NCBI GenBank assembly: GCA_030632095.1
Contig: DAOVJU010000049.1
Coordinates: 1-11,667 of the forward strand
Length of the DNA stretch: 11,667 nucleotides
Source: Chlorobiota bacterium
GTDB taxonomy: Bacteria > Bacteroidota > Bacteroidia > Bacteroidales > B39-G9
Direction: 5' to 3'
Shown: positions 1 to 7,184 of the stretch, one piece after another
Position numbering within the stretch: position 1 is the first letter of the stretch
How the letters are laid out: every line of letters begins with the position of its first letter
Program-made: the position numbers and the translations under genes
Notes under the pieces: model-generated
Database searches by the model: none
What the model was told of the DNA's origin: nothing
The model's input: the letters and a program-made list of their open reading frames with translations, nothing else

Positions 1-2416
1 CTATCAAATCATCAGCACCGGTTTCTGTATCTCCAATAGTAAAATTTATAGTAGAAACTGCTGTGTTAAAATTGGTTTGCTGATCAGAAATTGAACTTAT
101 TGTCGGTGTTTCATTATTATATACATTTATGTCGAGTGAACTTGAATCTGTTGTTGCGTACGGGTCGGTTTGATTTAAAGAAGTTATACTCGCAGAACTG
201 CTGATTGTATTTCCTTCCTGGCCGGAGTCAACAGTTGTAGCTATTTCTAATGTGACAGTTTCTCCATATTGTATTGCAGGGATTTTCCATGTGCTATCGG
301 AATAAATGCCATAGCTTGTTTCTGATGAAACTAAGGTAAGCCCTGAAGGAACCGCTGATGTAACTACTATATTAGAAGCTTCGTCCGGACCATTATTTGC
401 GACTGTTATTTCATATTCTACTTCAGAATTCACACAAGGTGTTTCATCACTTACAGTATAACTAAGTGTCAAATCTGCCTGGTCAGAAGAAACATCATCG
501 CATGAAACAGTCCAGGAATGAAGAACAGGAGTGCCACCTGAATATGTAAATGTACCTACAAGCCGGATTGTATCTTCCGTTCCCAATGATGATATATCAA
601 TTCCCGACGAATCAAGGTCAAGGTTTGTTAAAGCAGTATTGACCCAGCCACCGGAGTATTTTTGTATAGTAACCCGAAAATCGCCGTTTGAGCCGGATTC
701 TGACCAGTACAGCTTTTCCCAGGATGTTGCGCCATAAAAAGATGCAAAATATATTTCAGGAGAAGTAATTGTACCGCCTGAAGTGTTTATATAATTTATT
801 AATAATTTAGCCGCCTGGCTTTCGTCTCCATTCTTATCATAGGAAGAAAATGTCCTGTAAGTATTCACGGGAGTTTCGTCATTTGAAATAAGTATTGAAA
901 CCGCATTACCTGAAGACCATCCGCCTTCATTGATAAGTTCCTGTATAATTGTTGTTATATCCGGACTTTCATAATATACCCCCTTAAGCCAGGAGGCTGA
1001 AATATCCCAGTCTATTTGTGCCGTTGTTTTTGTTCGACCACTAGGTTTGGCAACATCTGAAAATACAGGTGAATTATTTACGTCATCAGCGCTAATTTTT
1101 AATTTTACTGCTGTGGATTGACTTACATAAGAACAAGATTGAAAATATGAAGATGATATTGTAGATCCCTGGGGTATATTTATGTTTTGAAACCGGAATC
1201 CTGCAGTGATATCCTTATTACCAGTATAGTTTGCTACTATTAAATAATTACTGGTTGAATAAAACGCTCCACCACCAGTAGTATAATCATAAGCATCATC
1301 AATAGAAGCTGTAATAGATTTTTTCAAAGAGACATTGGTTATTACTTCAACATAACCGTCATTATCGACAAATACATTTGATAATTCATCTTGATCAAAT
1401 TGAGATTCAGTTGTTTGATGCCATTGAGGAAAAACACCGGATGTTGATTTATAGGTAAAACTGATTATTTCCGACCAATTTCCCCAGGTTGCTCCTTCGC
1501 TTGCTGAAGCACAGATTCTTACATAATAAGTAGTATTATTGGTCATTGTTAATGAAGGGGTCAACAAGTTACATGTAAGATTGTATTGTGTTCCTGATGT
1601 ATAAGTCCCGGGAAATTCCTGAAAAGAGGAATATCCTGAAAAATTAGAATTTGTATTTATTTCTATTTTAAATCTGTTATAATTTGAGTGATATGTTGCT
1701 GAAGCACGAAATGTCAGTGTGTTGTCATATAAATAGGAATTATTAAAACATAATTGTTCTGTTCCTCCATAATCATAAATATTTGGAGCAGAAGGAATAT
1801 CTTGTCCTATTACTAGTATATCATCTATTGCCCAGCCTGGAAAATCACGAAAAGAATCACCACCAAACTTAAACCTTATTTTAAAATCGGAAACAGTATC
1901 GTAATTTGAAATATTTACAGTAACTTGAGTCCATGAAGAACGGTCGACACTCCAGGCTTCTTCTCCACCGTATGGATTACCATAATCACTGCTCAAAGTA
2001 TCGTCATAATTTACACTCAGATTTTCATTTTGAATTTTTGTCCATATCGAACCATTGTAACATTCTATAAAACCACCGTCCCGATAATCATTACTTTCTA
2101 CGTCTATCCACATCCAAAATAGCACTGCACATTCCGAATAATTCGTTAAATCAACGGAAGGAGAGGTAAGTATATAGGTATAATCTGAATAATTGGAATT
2201 GCCATTGGTTAAAAAACAGTTTCCTCCTCCTGTATGATCGTCAGCCGGAGGATCAGGATCAACATTTACCCAAACATCGGATCCGCCGTTCATAACCCAG
2301 CTTCCGGCTGAATTACAATTATCTGACCAGATTGTATCTGTTGTTTGGCTAAATATTACCTGAAACGAACAAAAAAGAAATAATATGATTAATAGAATAT
2401 ATTTTTTAATGATCAT
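1..2416 (-). CDS. Secreted multi-domain surface protein with MAM-like, FnIII-like, DUF11 and Ig-like modules (3' part outside window)
   Basis: The reading frame starts at ATG 2416 and stays open for 805 codons to base 1, so the C-terminus is missing. Residues 1-23 look like a signal peptide (two lysines, a hydrophobic stretch, then FSQ). Residues about 25-203 resemble a MAM or jelly-roll adhesion/carbohydrate-binding domain ending in the typical PGWAIDDILV. About 208-325 look FnIII-like. About 347-545 contain a DNRLRE-like pattern (RFQNINIPQGSTI). About 550-640 are a second beta-rich region ending in TPVLHSWTVSC. About 646-765 match DUF11 (VEYEITVANNGPDEASNIVV). From about 770 a tandem Ig/cadherin-like repeat begins (FTIGDTETGADDL). 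No catalytic motif is visible. I infer an exported surface or adhesive protein; a type IX secretion C-terminal domain could lie beyond the edge but is not seen. The ligand is unknown. No clear -33/-7 promoter was found upstream. Confidence 0.85.
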   Translation of the reverse strand, partial: MIIKKYILLIILFLFCSFQVIFSQTTDTIWSDNCNSAGSWVMNGGSDVWVNVDPDPPADDHTGGGNCFLTNGNSNYSDYTYILTSPSVDLTNYSECAVLFWMWIDVESNDYRDGGFIECYNGSIWTKIQNENLSVNYDDTLSSDYGNPYGGEEAWSVDRSSWTQVTVNISNYDTVSDFKIRFKFGGDSFRDFPGWAIDDILVIGQDIPSAPNIYDYGGTEQLCFNNSYLYDNTLTFRASATYHSNYNRFKIEINTNSNFSGYSSFQEFPGTYTSGTQYNLTCNLLTPSLTMTNNTTYYVRICASASEGATWGNWSEIISFTYKSTSGVFPQWHQTTESQFDQDELSNVFVDNDGYVEVITNVSLKKSITASIDDAYDYTTGGGAFYSTSNYLIVANYTGNKDITAGFRFQNINIPQGSTISSSYFQSCSYVSQSTAVKLKISADDVNNSPVFSDVAKPSGRTKTTAQIDWDISASWLKGVYYESPDITTIIQELINEGGWSSGNAVSILISNDETPVNTYRTFSSYDKNGDESQAAKLLINYINTSGGTITSPEIYFASFYGATSWEKLYWSESGSNGDFRVTIQKYSGGWVNTALTNLDLDSSGIDISSLGTEDTIRLVGTFTYSGGTPVLHSWTVSCDDVSSDQADLTLSYTVSDETPCVNSEVEYEITVANNGPDEASNIVVTSAVPSGLTLVSSETSYGIYSDSTWKIPAIQYGETVTLEIATTVDSGQEGNTISSSASITSLNQTDPYATTDSSSLDINVYNNETPTISSISDQQTNFNTAVSTINFTIGDTETGADDLI

Positions 2417-2569
2417 AAATAATTAATAGTAAGTGGTTTTTAGTTTATACGAATTATTAGATAAAATGTTTTTTTTTAACACTAAAATTATAAAAAGTGT
2501 AAATTTAATATATATTTTTATTTCTTCTAAAGTAAATTTTGATTAATTTTTAATAGTAATCTCCTCTTG

Positions 2570-2585
2570 TAATCATTAATGATTA
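2570..2585. promoter_or_regulatory. Perfect 16-bp palindrome, possible operator
   Basis: TAATCATTAATGATTA reads the same on both strands. It lies between the divergent genes, about 155 bp from one start codon and 167 bp from the other. A dimeric regulator could bind here, but short AT-rich palindromes also arise by chance and no regulator gene adjoins it. Confidence 0.3.
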
Positions 2586-2619
2586 AGAAAAATCATCCTT
2601 ATTTTAATTTAATCTACAT

Positions 2620-2642
2620 TTAAATCAAACACTATGATTTAA
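2620..2642. repeat. Inverted repeat TTAAATCA / TGATTTAA upstream of hyd promoter
   Basis: Arms 2620-2627 and 2635-2642 are perfect reverse complements of 8 bp separated by 7 bp. The right arm is shared with the Crp/Fnr-like dyad at 2634-2647, so the two readings compete. Both lie immediately upstream of the predicted -33 element. Confidence 0.4.
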
Positions 2643-2647
2643 GTCAT
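2634..2647. promoter_or_regulatory. Candidate Crp/Fnr-family binding site for the hydrogenase operon
   Basis: ATGATTTAAGTCAT contains TGA-N6-TCA, the half-site layout of the Crp/Fnr family (FNR consensus TTGAT-N4-ATCAA). The dyad centre at 2640.5 falls about 41 bp upstream of the transcription start predicted from the -7 box, the usual class II activator position. A redox-responsive activator would make sense for a hydrogenase. This is inference from motif and spacing only, and the dyad is imperfect. Confidence 0.35.
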
Positions 2648-2677
2648 TTGTTGATATATGCCATACTTATAATTTTA
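2647..2677 (+). promoter_or_regulatory. Candidate Bacteroidota promoter for hydCBA
   Basis: TTTG (2647-2650) is followed after 19 bp by TAATTTTA (2670-2677), which matches the Bacteroidota consensus TTTG-N19/21-TANNTTTG at all but the last base. It faces hydC and predicts a start near 2681 with a leader of about 70 nt. AT-rich DNA gives chance matches. Confidence 0.45.
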
Positions 2678-2751
2678 CGAAAAATTAATGAACCAAACAC
2701 AAACACTAATTTGAAACAAAAAAAATTATAATTAAACTAAAGATTTATATA

Positions 2752-3261
2752 ATGACTGAAGTTCAAGAAAAAGTAAGAGATCTTTCGGAAAAATATGGCC
2801 GAAGAAGAGAAAATCTTTTGCCAATATTGCAGGGTATTGTTGAAAAAGAGCATTATTTAACTTCTGAAGCAATGATACAAGTTGCCAAAGAACTGGATAT
2901 TTCGGCAGCAGAAGTATATGGAACTGCAAGCTTTTATTCATTCCTTGATACAGAACAAAGAGGACAATATGTAATAAGAGTATGCAAAACAATAAGCTGT
3001 GATATGAAAGGTAAAAATTCTATTATCAAGGCTATTGAAGATGTTTTAAAAATCAAAGTTGGTGAAACTACTCAAAGCAAAATGTTTACTTTGCTGGAAA
3101 CTAATTGTTTAGGATGGTGCCATAAAGCCCCGGCAATACTTATTAATGATGAGCCTTATACTAATTTGACACCTGCAAAAATTAAAGCAATATTAGGTGA
3201 TTATATACGCAACGCTGAAGGAAAACAAAAAATTATAGGAGATATTCAATATGAAAGATAA
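2752..3261 (+). CDS. hydC: NAD-linked [FeFe]-hydrogenase subunit HydC (NuoE-like, [2Fe-2S])
   Basis: The product (169 aa) is a NuoE-family thioredoxin-fold [2Fe-2S] protein, near the usual length of about 160 residues. An N-terminal helical part (about 1-70) contains the family signature AEVYGTASFYSFL. The cluster ligands are C78 and C83 (CKTISC) and C119 and C123 (CLGWC). In trimeric hydrogenases and complex I this subunit binds the NuoF-like flavoprotein and helps relay electrons between FMN and the other clusters in the cytoplasm. Being first in an operon with hydB and hydA assigns it to the hydrogenase rather than to complex I. The stop overlaps the hydB start by 11 bp, suggesting translational coupling. 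The ATG at 2752 is preceded by an A-rich leader with no Shine-Dalgarno sequence, as is common in Bacteroidota. Confidence 0.93.
   Translation: MTEVQEKVRDLSEKYGRRRENLLPILQGIVEKEHYLTSEAMIQVAKELDISAAEVYGTASFYSFLDTEQRGQYVIRVCKTISCDMKGKNSIIKAIEDVLKIKVGETTQSKMFTLLETNCLGWCHKAPAILINDEPYTNLTPAKIKAILGDYIRNAEGKQKIIGDIQYER
3237..3242 (+). promoter_or_regulatory. Ribosome binding site of hydB inside the hydC end
   Basis: AGGAGA lies 8 nt before ATG 3251, within the last codons of hydC. It is the only clear Shine-Dalgarno sequence in the operon and supports a start at 3251 that overlaps hydC by 11 bp. Confidence 0.5.
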
Positions 3262-4414
3262 AAATTTAAAAATAGTTGATATAATATTTAAACCACATCT
3301 GGTTAAATATGAAGTGTTAGATAAAACAGTGGCAAGATCAAACGAGGATATATTAAAAGAAATTATTGATTCTGGTTTAAGGGGGCGTGGTGGAGCCGGT
3401 TTCCCAACAGGTTTAAAGTGGAAATTTGCTGCTGAACAAAAAGCTAAAAAAAAAATCGTTATCTGTAATGCTGATGAAGGAGAACCAGGAACATTCAAAG
3501 ATCGTGAAATTTTAACCAAAGTTCCACGAAAAGTACTTGGTGGAATGGCAGTTTGTGCTAAAATAATTGGCGCTAAAAGAGGTTTTATTTATTTACGCGG
3601 CGAATATAAATATCTCCTTCCTTTTTTGAATGAAGAACTTGAAGATTTTAATAAGCACCTGAAAGAAATTGGTTTAGATTTTAAAATTGACATTTTCCTG
3701 GGAAGTGGTGCATATGTATGTGGTGAGGAAAGTGCATTATTCAATTCTATGGAAGGTAAACGGGGAGAGCCAAGAAACAAACCACCTTACCCAACTGTTG
3801 CCGGCCTTGATAATATGCCTACGGTTATTAATAACGTTGAAACATTAGTTTATGCTTTAATGATTTGCAGCATTGGTTCAAAAGAATTTAAAGCGCTGGG
3901 AACTTCTGATTCACGCGGGTCAAAAGTATTCTCTATTTCCGGTGATACCCCAATCCCGGGTATTTATGAACTTGAATTAGGTATGTCAGTTTATGATTTT
4001 GTTGAAGAATTTGGCGATGGTGATACTAAAGCAGTTCAAATTGGGGGAGCATCAGGTTTTTGTGTCCCCAGAAAGAAATTTAAAGAAACTATCATTGGTT
4101 TCGAAGGGATTCCTACCGGTGGATCAATGATGATATTTAACAGCACAAGATCAATGTACAATGTGTTGCATAATTATCTTGATTTCTTTGAAGAAGAATC
4201 ATGCGGACAATGTACACCATGCAGGATTGGTTACCAACAATTAAAAAAAGGTGTTGAAGCTGTTAAACATGGAGAAAAAAATGAAGAATATTTACAGCAA
4301 TTAATGAAGCTGACAGAAACGATGAAGCTTACCTCGAAGTGTGGTTTAGGCCAGTCTGTAGCAAATTCATTTTCTTCAATAGTTAATAACTATAGAGAAG
4401 AAATGGTTTACTAA
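3251..4414 (+). CDS. hydB: NADH-binding flavoprotein subunit HydB of trimeric [FeFe]-hydrogenase, short NuoF-like form
   Basis: The product (387 aa) is a NuoF-family FMN and NAD(H)-binding subunit. The FMN/NADH signatures are RGRGGAGFPTGLKW (about 44-57), NADEGEPGTFKDRE (73-86) and GAYVCGEESAL (153-163). A soluble-ligand-binding-like section follows around 225-290. The C-terminal [4Fe-4S] site uses C318, C321, C324 (SCGQCTPC) and C364 (SKCGLGQS). It would transfer a hydride between NAD(H) and FMN and pass electrons through Fe-S clusters to HydA. It lacks both the N-terminal thioredoxin-like [2Fe-2S] domain and the C-terminal 2[4Fe-4S] domain of the roughly 600-residue HydB of known bifurcating enzymes, and is slightly shorter than NuoF itself. 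Both gene ends look natural, so this is an architecture and not a truncation. It overlaps hydC by 11 bp, and hydA follows after 34 bp. Confidence 0.93.
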   Translation: MKDKNLKIVDIIFKPHLVKYEVLDKTVARSNEDILKEIIDSGLRGRGGAGFPTGLKWKFAAEQKAKKKIVICNADEGEPGTFKDREILTKVPRKVLGGMAVCAKIIGAKRGFIYLRGEYKYLLPFLNEELEDFNKHLKEIGLDFKIDIFLGSGAYVCGEESALFNSMEGKRGEPRNKPPYPTVAGLDNMPTVINNVETLVYALMICSIGSKEFKALGTSDSRGSKVFSISGDTPIPGIYELELGMSVYDFVEEFGDGDTKAVQIGGASGFCVPRKKFKETIIGFEGIPTGGSMMIFNSTRSMYNVLHNYLDFFEEESCGQCTPCRIGYQQLKKGVEAVKHGEKNEEYLQQLMKLTETMKLTSKCGLGQSVANSFSSIVNNYREEMVY

Positions 4415-4448
4415 ATTAATTTACATTTAATACAATAAAAAAAATATT

Positions 4449-6230
4449 ATGGCAAACATAAATTTAATAATAGATGATTTTAAGGTTACGGTTGAAGAAG
4501 GAACATCAATCCTGCAGGCAGCTGAGAAAGTAAATGTTAAAATCCCGACCTTATGTTATCACGAAGACCTTTGTGTAGCTGGTAATTGCAGGGTTTGTGT
4601 TGTTGAAGTTGAAGGAATGCGAACACTTCCTGCATCGTGTGCAATACCGGCTGAAGAAGGAATGGTAGTTAAAACAAATACCCCAAAAGTAAGAAGGGCA
4701 AGAAAAGACATAGTTTCATTATTAGTTTCTGAACACAATACACAATGTACTACTTGTTATAGAAGTACTAATTGTGAACTTCAGAATTTATCAGCTGAGT
4801 ACAACATTGATAATGAAACATACATGAGCGTGCTTAAACCCGACATTGTAATTGACAGATCTTCATGGGCTATTGAGAAAGACGATAGTAAATGTATTCG
4901 TTGCCAGCGTTGCGTAAGAACATGTGCCGAACTACAACATGTTAATGCAATTGATGTTGTTCATAAAGGAAAAGATATGATAATATCAACTTTTGTAGAT
5001 GCACCTATGAATGATGTAGTTTGTGTTAACTGTGGTCAATGCATTAACCATTGTCCAACCGGAGCTTTAACCGAAAGAAGATATTTTGATGATGTATGGG
5101 ATGCAATTGGAGATGACGAAAAACATGTTATTATAAATACAGCACCATCAGTGAGGGTTGGTTTAGGTGAAATGTTAGGATTCCCGGTGGGTACAAGAGT
5201 AACCGGTAAAATGGTTACGGCTCTTCGAAAAATAGGATTTGATTCTGTGCTTGATACCGATTTCACTGCTGATTTAACAATTATTGAAGAAGGAACTGAA
5301 CTTTTAACCCGGTTAAAAAAAGCATTGGTAGATAAGAAAAAAGTAGCTCTTCCTATGATGACTTCCTGTTCACCAGGTTGGGTCAAATTCATTGAACATA
5401 TGTACCCTGATCATTTAGATCATCTATCAACTTGTAAATCGCCTCAGCAAATGTTTGGTTCGCTGGCAAAAACTTATTATGCCGAGAAAAAAGGCATCGA
5501 TCCAAAGAATATTGTTTGTGTTGCAGGTATGCCTTGTGCGGCAAAAAAATATGAAGCAAACAGGCCCGAAATGCGTGATAGCGGATTCCAGGACATTGAT
5601 GCAGGGCTAACAACACGCGAAATTGGACATATGATTAAGCAAGCAGGTATTAATTTTCTGGACCTTGAAGAGAGCGATTTCGATAGCTTAATGGGAGAAT
5701 CTACAGGCGCCGGAGTTATTTTCGGTGCAACAGGTGGTGTTATGGAAGCCGCATTAAGAACCGCTTATGAAATAGTTACCGGACGTGAAGTTCCGTTTGA
5801 AAATTTAAGGATTATGCCGGTAAGGGGTGATGAAGGTATTAAAGAAGCTACCATTAAGATTGAAGGATGTTTACCAGAATGGTCATTCCTGGAAGGAGTA
5901 GAGCTTAAGGTAGCAGTAGCACATGGTTTGATTAATGCGCGAACCATAATGGATCAGGTTGTTAAAGGTGAGTCTCCTTATCATTTTATTGAAATAATGG
6001 CTTGCCCCGGTGGATGTATTGGTGGTGGTGGGCAACCTATTCCAACAAATGCTGAGATAAGAAAGAAAAGAACAGAAGCAATTTATGCTGAAGATGAAGG
6101 AAAAGTATTAAGAAAATCACATGAAAATCCTGAAATTAAACAGATTTATAAAGAGTTCTTAAAAGAACCATTAGGCCATAAATCACATGAACTGTTACAC
6201 ACAAAGTATAGAAAACGTTTCAGATATTAA
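4449..6230 (+). CDS. hydA: [FeFe]-hydrogenase catalytic subunit HydA (M3-type, H-cluster)
   Basis: The product (593 aa) catalyses reversible 2H+ + 2e- = H2. An N-terminal [2Fe-2S] ferredoxin domain uses C36, C47, C50 and C64. A His-ligated [4Fe-4S] site follows (H96, C100, C103, C109), then two ferredoxin clusters (C149/152/155/159 and C192/195/198/202). The H-cluster domain (about 225-530) carries L1 TSCSPGW (305-311), L2 MPCAAKKYE (361-369) and L3 MACPGGCIGGGGQP (517-530). Proton-path residues known from Clostridium CpI are present: C307, E281, E284 and S327. A small-subunit-like tail is fused at about 535-590. The unusual point is L1, where Ser308 replaces the second Cys of the canonical TSCCPxW. 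Length and module order match CpI-type M3 enzymes. Together with HydB and HydC this points to an NADH-linked cytoplasmic complex. The maturases HydE, HydF and HydG are not in the window. Confidence 0.96.
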   Translation: MANINLIIDDFKVTVEEGTSILQAAEKVNVKIPTLCYHEDLCVAGNCRVCVVEVEGMRTLPASCAIPAEEGMVVKTNTPKVRRARKDIVSLLVSEHNTQCTTCYRSTNCELQNLSAEYNIDNETYMSVLKPDIVIDRSSWAIEKDDSKCIRCQRCVRTCAELQHVNAIDVVHKGKDMIISTFVDAPMNDVVCVNCGQCINHCPTGALTERRYFDDVWDAIGDDEKHVIINTAPSVRVGLGEMLGFPVGTRVTGKMVTALRKIGFDSVLDTDFTADLTIIEEGTELLTRLKKALVDKKKVALPMMTSCSPGWVKFIEHMYPDHLDHLSTCKSPQQMFGSLAKTYYAEKKGIDPKNIVCVAGMPCAAKKYEANRPEMRDSGFQDIDAGLTTREIGHMIKQAGINFLDLEESDFDSLMGESTGAGVIFGATGGVMEAALRTAYEIVTGREVPFENLRIMPVRGDEGIKEATIKIEGCLPEWSFLEGVELKVAVAHGLINARTIMDQVVKGESPYHFIEIMACPGGCIGGGGQPIPTNAEIRKKRTEAIYAEDEGKVLRKSHENPEIKQIYKEFLKEPLGHKSHELLHTKYRKRFRY

Positions 6231-6241
6231 TTCATGATAAG

Positions 6242-6269
6242 AAAAGGAGAGCATCGCTCTCCTTTTTTT
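6242..6269 (+). terminator. Rho-independent terminator of the hydCBA operon
   Basis: GGAGAGC (6246-6252) and GCTCTCC (6256-6262) form a 7-bp GC-containing stem with a 3-base loop, extended by four A-T pairs and followed by a T run (6263-6269). It begins 12 bases after the hydA stop and marks the end of the three-gene operon. Confidence 0.9.
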
Positions 6270-6395
6270 ATTCTTAAATAAAAAAGAATACATGAAAATC
6301 TTGATATAATTAAATGAATTTCATAACTTGTATATAGTTTCAGAATTCAGTATTTCAATAATAAATAATTAAGTTTAACATAAAATACAGGCATC

Positions 6396-7037
6396 ATGAA
6401 AAAGTTATTGATTACGTTAGTAGTTACATTATTCATTAATAATGTTATTTGTCAGGATATTAATAAAATTGACAGCATCCTGGAAAAAGTTTCTGATATA
6501 GAAAGTAAAATAGATAAATTAAAAAAGGCTGATAAAAACCTGAAATATAAAATTTATAAGCTAGGTGAAAATAATAAGCAACTTGAAACAAGACTTAATG
6601 AAAAAATTAATTCGAATGAAGTTAATATTGCTGAAATTGAGTTAAATAATCAAAAACAGGAGGAAGCATTTGTTTCATTTCAGGAAAAAGCAGAATCGCA
6701 ATGGGAAAAAAACATTGAAGAATTCAATCATTTAAAGTGGAAAGATAATTTATGGCTTATTATATTAATTATTATAGCAGTATTACTACTTATAATTGAT
6801 TTATTATTGATGTTTAGAAACAAAAAAAATACTAATAAAATTCATGAAAAAATTATTGAGAATACAATAAAATTTGAAAAAGAACTGAGCGAAAACAAAG
6901 AATCATTTATTAAACGGGTTAATGAGCTAAAAGATAAAGCTGAAAACGAAAGACGAATTATCAGTGAGCGCTTAGAAAAAGAAGTTAAAGAATTACAGGC
7001 ATTGATTGATCGCTCAATTGATAATTTGAATAAATAG
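6396..7037 (+). CDS. Single-pass membrane protein with two coiled coils, function unknown
   Basis: I do not recognise a named family for this 213-aa protein. Residues 1-19 form a signal-peptide-like start (MKKLLITLVV... ending VICQ); Cys19 is preceded by Ile, so this is a poor lipobox. Residues about 21-112 are charged and heptad-rich, a likely extracytoplasmic coiled coil. Residues about 119-140 form one strongly hydrophobic transmembrane helix, followed by RNKK, which fits the positive-inside rule. Residues about 143-212 form a second Lys/Glu-rich coiled coil, probably cytoplasmic. It may oligomerise and link the two sides of the inner membrane, but that is inference. It is separated from hydA by a terminator and converges on the PP2C phosphatase gene, so it is probably transcribed alone. 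No Shine-Dalgarno sequence or clear promoter was seen. Confidence 0.75.
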   Translation: MKKLLITLVVTLFINNVICQDINKIDSILEKVSDIESKIDKLKKADKNLKYKIYKLGENNKQLETRLNEKINSNEVNIAEIELNNQKQEEAFVSFQEKAESQWEKNIEEFNHLKWKDNLWLIILIIIAVLLLIIDLLLMFRNKKNTNKIHEKIIENTIKFEKELSENKESFIKRVNELKDKAENERRIISERLEKEVKELQALIDRSIDNLNK

Positions 7038-7155
7038 GGCTTATACTTTGCGCTTTATTATCTCTCGCAAAGATGCAAAGAATGCCAAGAAAATCAATTA
7101 GTTATAAACTTTGCGAGCTTTGCCGCCTTTGCGAGAAAAAGTTCAGTTTATACCC
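7037..7155. repeat. CGCAAAG-rich imperfect inverted repeat between convergent genes
   Basis: The core arms TCTCGCAAAG (7063-7072) and CTTTGCGAGA (7127-7136) are perfect reverse complements. Additional CGCAAAG-type units appear on one strand or the other at 7046-7052, 7109-7117 and 7118-7124, and the outer ends GGG (7037-7039) and CCC (7153-7155) also pair approximately. Such CGCAAAG arrays are widespread in intergenic DNA of Bacteroidota. Lying between two converging stop codons, it could act as a bidirectional terminator or be a degenerate MITE-like element. No target-site duplication was established. Confidence 0.7.
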
Positions 7156-7184
7156 GTTTGTATAATAATTGAAAGGCATAAGTA

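Larger units (their letters stand above)
2417..2751. other. Divergent intergenic region, very AT-rich, regulatory
   Basis: This spacer separates the minus-strand secreted protein from the hydrogenase operon. No coding frame or RNA gene is apparent. It holds a perfect 16-bp palindrome (2570-2585), an 8-bp inverted repeat with a 7-bp spacer (2620-2642), an overlapping Crp/Fnr-like dyad (2634-2647) and a -33/-7 promoter match facing hydC (2647-2677). The 5' leader from the predicted start to hydC is about 70 nt and A-rich, with no Shine-Dalgarno sequence. Confidence 0.7.

Noticed and set aside
531..737. Plus-strand open frame of 68 codons
   Set aside because: It lies opposite the continuous 805-codon secreted-protein frame, which has recognisable domains here; the antisense product shows no signal or family feature.
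2752..4414. Reading hydC and hydB as nuoE and nuoF of respiratory complex I
   Set aside because: The next gene has all three H-cluster motifs and no other nuo genes are present, so they belong to a hydrogenase.
5036..5392. Minus-strand open frame of 118 codons inside hydA
   Set aside because: It is antisense to the conserved ferredoxin and H-cluster coding region and is best explained as a codon-usage by-product.
6278..6395. Promoter for the coiled-coil protein gene
   Set aside because: TAAGTTTA at 6370-6377 is close to the -7 consensus but has no -33 partner; too weak in such AT-rich DNA.
6405..6455. Lipoprotein signal (Cys19) in the coiled-coil membrane protein
   Set aside because: The residue before Cys is Ile, outside the usual Gly/Ala/Ser, so an ordinary signal peptide or anchor is more likely.
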